DNA of 64,000 nucleotides from positions 434,001 to 498,000 of the forward strand of contig JADJXA010000001.1 of NCBI GenBank assembly GCA_016716065.1, given 5' to 3'. The stretch's first letter is position 1. Each line of letters opens with the position of its first letter. The notes beneath the pieces are model-generated. The model was not told where the DNA came from, ran no database searches, and saw only the letters and a program-made list of their open reading frames with translations. Of this stretch, positions 61,101-64,000 are shown piece after piece. Origin of the DNA: Candidatus Leptovillus gracilis. GTDB taxonomy: Bacteria; Chloroflexota; Anaerolineae; Promineifilales; Promineifilaceae. The position numbers were made by a program, and so were the translations under genes.

Positions 61101-64000
61101 TAGGTGACGCTAATCTCGGCGCTGCTGTTGCTAACCAGTTCGCCGTCAACAGGTGATACGACCAACCAATTGTACTGCCCCGATGAACCAATGACACCGT
61201 GCCCCACTTCAGGAACCCACTCCGTTGGTCCAAAGAAGTCGCCGAGGACCATGGCAACGTTCATGTTGCCATCATCGTTGTTGAGCATGGCGAGCGGGAT
61301 AGTGAACAGGAGGGTGTTGGCTGTGTACACCGGTGCGAGGCTGCCAACGTACCCACTGCTGATGGAGTAAACCTCCAGATTGTTGGGTGCGTTGAAAAGA
61401 GAGACATAATATTCCAACCCTACATCCTGGCTAGAGAGTCCAGAAAAATTAGTGGGGCTTGCGCCGGTATCTGCGTTTTGGTCGGTATCCAGGAAGATGT
61501 TGCCATACACATTTTGCGGGATGACGCCAGCGTTAAATAGGAGTTGCATGGTAACGGCCGTACCCGTATTTTCGGCCAGCACTTCCAGCACATCGGCCGG
61601 GCCACCGTCGCCGGGTGGATCGGTGAGGATGGGAACCAGGCTGGTGGGGGCAACGGCCGTTCCCGGCGCGGTGGTTGGTTCGGCCAAAGGCTGTGGCGCA
61701 GGGTTAGCCAGCAGCCATTCCGTCGGCCGGTCGGCCACCGACAACAGTTGGGTCGCGGCCGGTGTTGGCGGACTGTAAAAAACGCCAAAGTCATACGTCA
61801 GCGTGACGCCGTTGCCGTTGCTAATGGTGAGCGTTTGCGTCACCTGGCTGTTGACCAACTGCGTGCTGCTGAGGGAATCCGGGGCGACGCCCAACTGCGG
61901 CGCGGCATAAGCCTGGGTGTGAAGAACGGCCGTATCGCTGTACACCGTCGGGCTGACAACAGAGACGGCCGTCACTGTCAGCGCATCGGTATCATACCAG
62001 GCCGCCCCGGCTGGAACCGTCACGGTGACGGCAAAATTGGCCGTTGCGCCTTGAGCAAGCGGGCCAAGCGTGGGGGTAGAAAGTTCGGCAGGCCAGGCTG
62101 CCCCGGCCAGCGACAGATCGAAGCTGTCGGTTTGCCCGGTTTCGTTGCGCAGGGTGGTGGTGTAGGTAACGGCCGTGCCCAGCGCCGCATCCTTCCGCTG
62201 CACCGATGGGTAAAGTATCGCTCCCGTACTGACTGTTTGCGGGCACAGGGCAATGCCCATAGCAAAACTGGGTACGTGCAGATTATCCACCGTGTAAGTG
62301 GCGGCGTCTATGATGGGCACAAAGTTTAGCCCACTGGCAGCGTAGACGTAACGGCCGTCGCAGGTGACGGCCATTTCCCTGAGCGACCCTGGCATATAGA
62401 TGGGCGCAGCCACCAGGGTGGCTGTATCAATGGCGTAAATGAGGTTCGTATATTGCCCTCCCGCGTACAGCGTTGCACCATCCGGCGCAACGGAAAATCC
62501 GGTCAACCGCCCCAGGTCGGCATTGGTTGCCACGGTTGTGTTTGTGTTCAAATCCACCACAAACAGACCCGTCCCCAATCATCGCCCACATACAGCCATT
62601 GGCCGTCTGGCGCTATGGCCATGTCTCTGGGATGAGCTTCCAAATCGATGCTATTTACGACAGTAAACGTGGCCGCATCCAGAACCAAAATCTCATTGTT
62701 GTCGGTAGAGATGTATATCAGGTCCAGGAAAGGATGGGAAACCAGGTTGTAGGCAACGCTGTTGATAGGAATAACCAGTTGGAAGAAGTTGGTTGTATTC
62801 ACCACCACAACCTCATAGCTGTACCCCTTGCTGATAAAGGCGTACTGTCCATCCCGGCTAAATGTGATGTCGTTTGGGCTATAAATGGAACCAATGACAT
62901 GAGACACGGTTTGCGTTGCGGTGTCTATGATGGCCACATTGTTGGAATAGACGCAAGCCACGTAGACGCTGCTGCCGCTGGGATTCATGGCGGCACGTTG
63001 GGGATAGGTGCAGCTGCTGCCGCCCACATCAATGGTGTGTAGGAAGGCGGCGTTGGCGGTATCCACCACAGCTACCTGGTTGGCGCCTGAAAGTGTGATA
63101 TAGGCCAGTTCGCCGGTGACGTGGGTGGTGAGTGTGGCGCTGTTGTTGATGGTAGGGCTGGTTACGGCCGTTGCCTGAATGGTAACAACGTCGTCCGCGC
63201 CAGGGCTGGCTCCTGGTGGGGTGGTGGCGTGGACCTCGAACGCAAAAGTTTCCAGGTCCGCCAACAGGGTGGTGCGCGTAATCTGGCTGCCATTGTGCCA
63301 GAAGGAGACAGGCCAGGCATTGCCAGCCGCGCTCAGATCGAAAGTGGCGCTGTCCATGGTCCAGTTGGTGAGGGTCTGGCTGTAGACGGCCGTTTCCCCC
63401 GCGCCAACATACCCATCCTGAACAGCCGGCTCCAGATATACTGCCGGTTCGCGGCAAACCGCTATCTGGTATTCGTAAGAGACATACCCATTATAAGAAG
63501 ATCTCTCGTCCATCTGCACGCGAATTTTGCTGTAGGTGGGCGGCATGAGGGTTTGGTGAACCAACAGCCCGCCTGGGCCGCTGGTTTGCTCGGCAATCAC
63601 CTGCCAGGTATCGCTGTCCGGGTCGTAGCCAGAGATGATGGCGTTGAGCGGAAAATACGTTGGCTGAACATCAGCGTCTATGAGTAAATAAGCTGCCCGC
63701 TGCCCAGCGTAGGCATACGTGTCATCCAAAACATTTAAGTCTAGCCTTGACTCGCCGCGAAAGGCCAGATATGGGTCACAAATAACGGCCGTATCTATAA
63801 CGGCCGTGCCGGTATACTGGGTGGTGGCGTCCGGCTGGGCAAGCACGGTCAGGCTGTCCATCTGCCCTTCGCCAATGCCCGGCGGAATGAGCACCGTGAC
63901 GGTGATAGGCAGATAAGCGCCAGGCGTTAAGACGGCCGTCTGCATGGGCGAAACGGATGCGTCCCAGGTGTAACCGGGGGCGAGACTCAACGTAAAACTA
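58112..64000 (-). CDS. Giant secreted beta-propeller / Ig-repeat protein, 5'-truncated by the window, one frameshift
   Basis: At least 1960 residues; the frame is open through the window edge at 64000. Visible parts in order: NEW3-like Ig domains; an incomplete galactose-binding-like stretch; a YVTN-type beta-propeller (TLSGANQVAVVDTANAAF, AMNPSGSSVYVACVYSNNVA and so on); more NEW3 domains; two carboxypeptidase-regulatory-like beta domains (GWVEGYVTDYRFGTPLPAT, GHVAGAISDAWTGSPLTAT); and two class-I-amidotransferase-like modules (ALLATADVFLIPEQEG, APHDVLWVACCGYTNWS). A last NEW3 domain and the end LYLPVTVRP follow. The frame breaks near 62575, where four C (plus strand) appear but five restore GDDWGTGLFVVDL. 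It is an adhesin or surface protein by architecture; the ligand is unknown. Confidence 0.8.

Overview
The window reads as a chromosome fragment of a Chloroflexota bacterium, probably an Anaerolineae or Caldilineae relative. This is inferred from several signs together: a CIRCE-controlled hrcA-grpE-dnaK-dnaJ-prmA operon, a four-domain S1 protein next to infA, large secreted beta-propeller and choice-of-anchor proteins ending in a short L-(F/Y)-L-P-x-x-x-R motif, DUF4388 and small-GTPase signalling genes, and an ISKra4-type transposase remnant. No phage or plasmid module and no CRISPR array were seen. The palindrome ACGGCCGT occurs about 105 times by eye count, roughly once per 600 bases.

Layout. 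0-5 kb: nadK, a frameshifted B-box/TPR membrane protein, frameshifted recN, and an S41 protease. 5-12.7 kb: a polyprenyl glycosylphosphotransferase, then the heat-shock operon with its promoter, CIRCE operator and leader hairpin, closed by a strong terminator. 12.7-18 kb (minus strand): rpsA-infA, a FAH-family enzyme, and an M23-SH3-glycosidase fusion. 18-30.6 kb (minus strand): a co-directional run of DUF4388 protein, MglA-like GTPase, alpha/beta hydrolase, V4R protein, hexapeptide-repeat protein, acyl-ACP-reductase-like protein, response regulators, a large sensor kinase, a second hydrolase and a DUF3048 lipoprotein. 30.8-33 kb: tRNA-Leu, tilS, then tRNA-Pro, tRNA-Gly and a CAU tRNA that is probably the TilS substrate. 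33-38 kb: two secreted repeat proteins and a YccF protein. 38-45 kb: trpA, coiled-coil proteins (one wrecked by a transposase remnant or an assembly fault), a Ras-like GTPase and a histidine kinase. 45-53 kb: a GT-C-like membrane protein, a DUF255 protein, a thioesterase, a ChlI-like AAA protein, acpP and a deleted DinB-like gene. 53-57 kb: a soluble-adenylyl-cyclase-like giant and a membrane protein resembling Pyr4-type terpene cyclases. 58-64 kb: a very large secreted protein running off the window.

Sequence quality matters here. Genes expected to be intact (dnaK, recN, the sensor kinase, the last giant gene) carry one-base frameshifts, several in homopolymers, and 40.9-42.4 kb holds a garbled, G-run-rich partial duplicate. 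Most broken frames are therefore more likely sequencing or assembly errors than biology.

The best candidates for something undescribed are: the 12-gene run combining GTPase, two-component and lipid-aldehyde functions; the shared C-terminal LP motif of the secreted proteins, also found at a fusion junction; the HIP1-like ACGGCCGT palindrome; and a small GTPase whose catalytic glutamine position is glycine.
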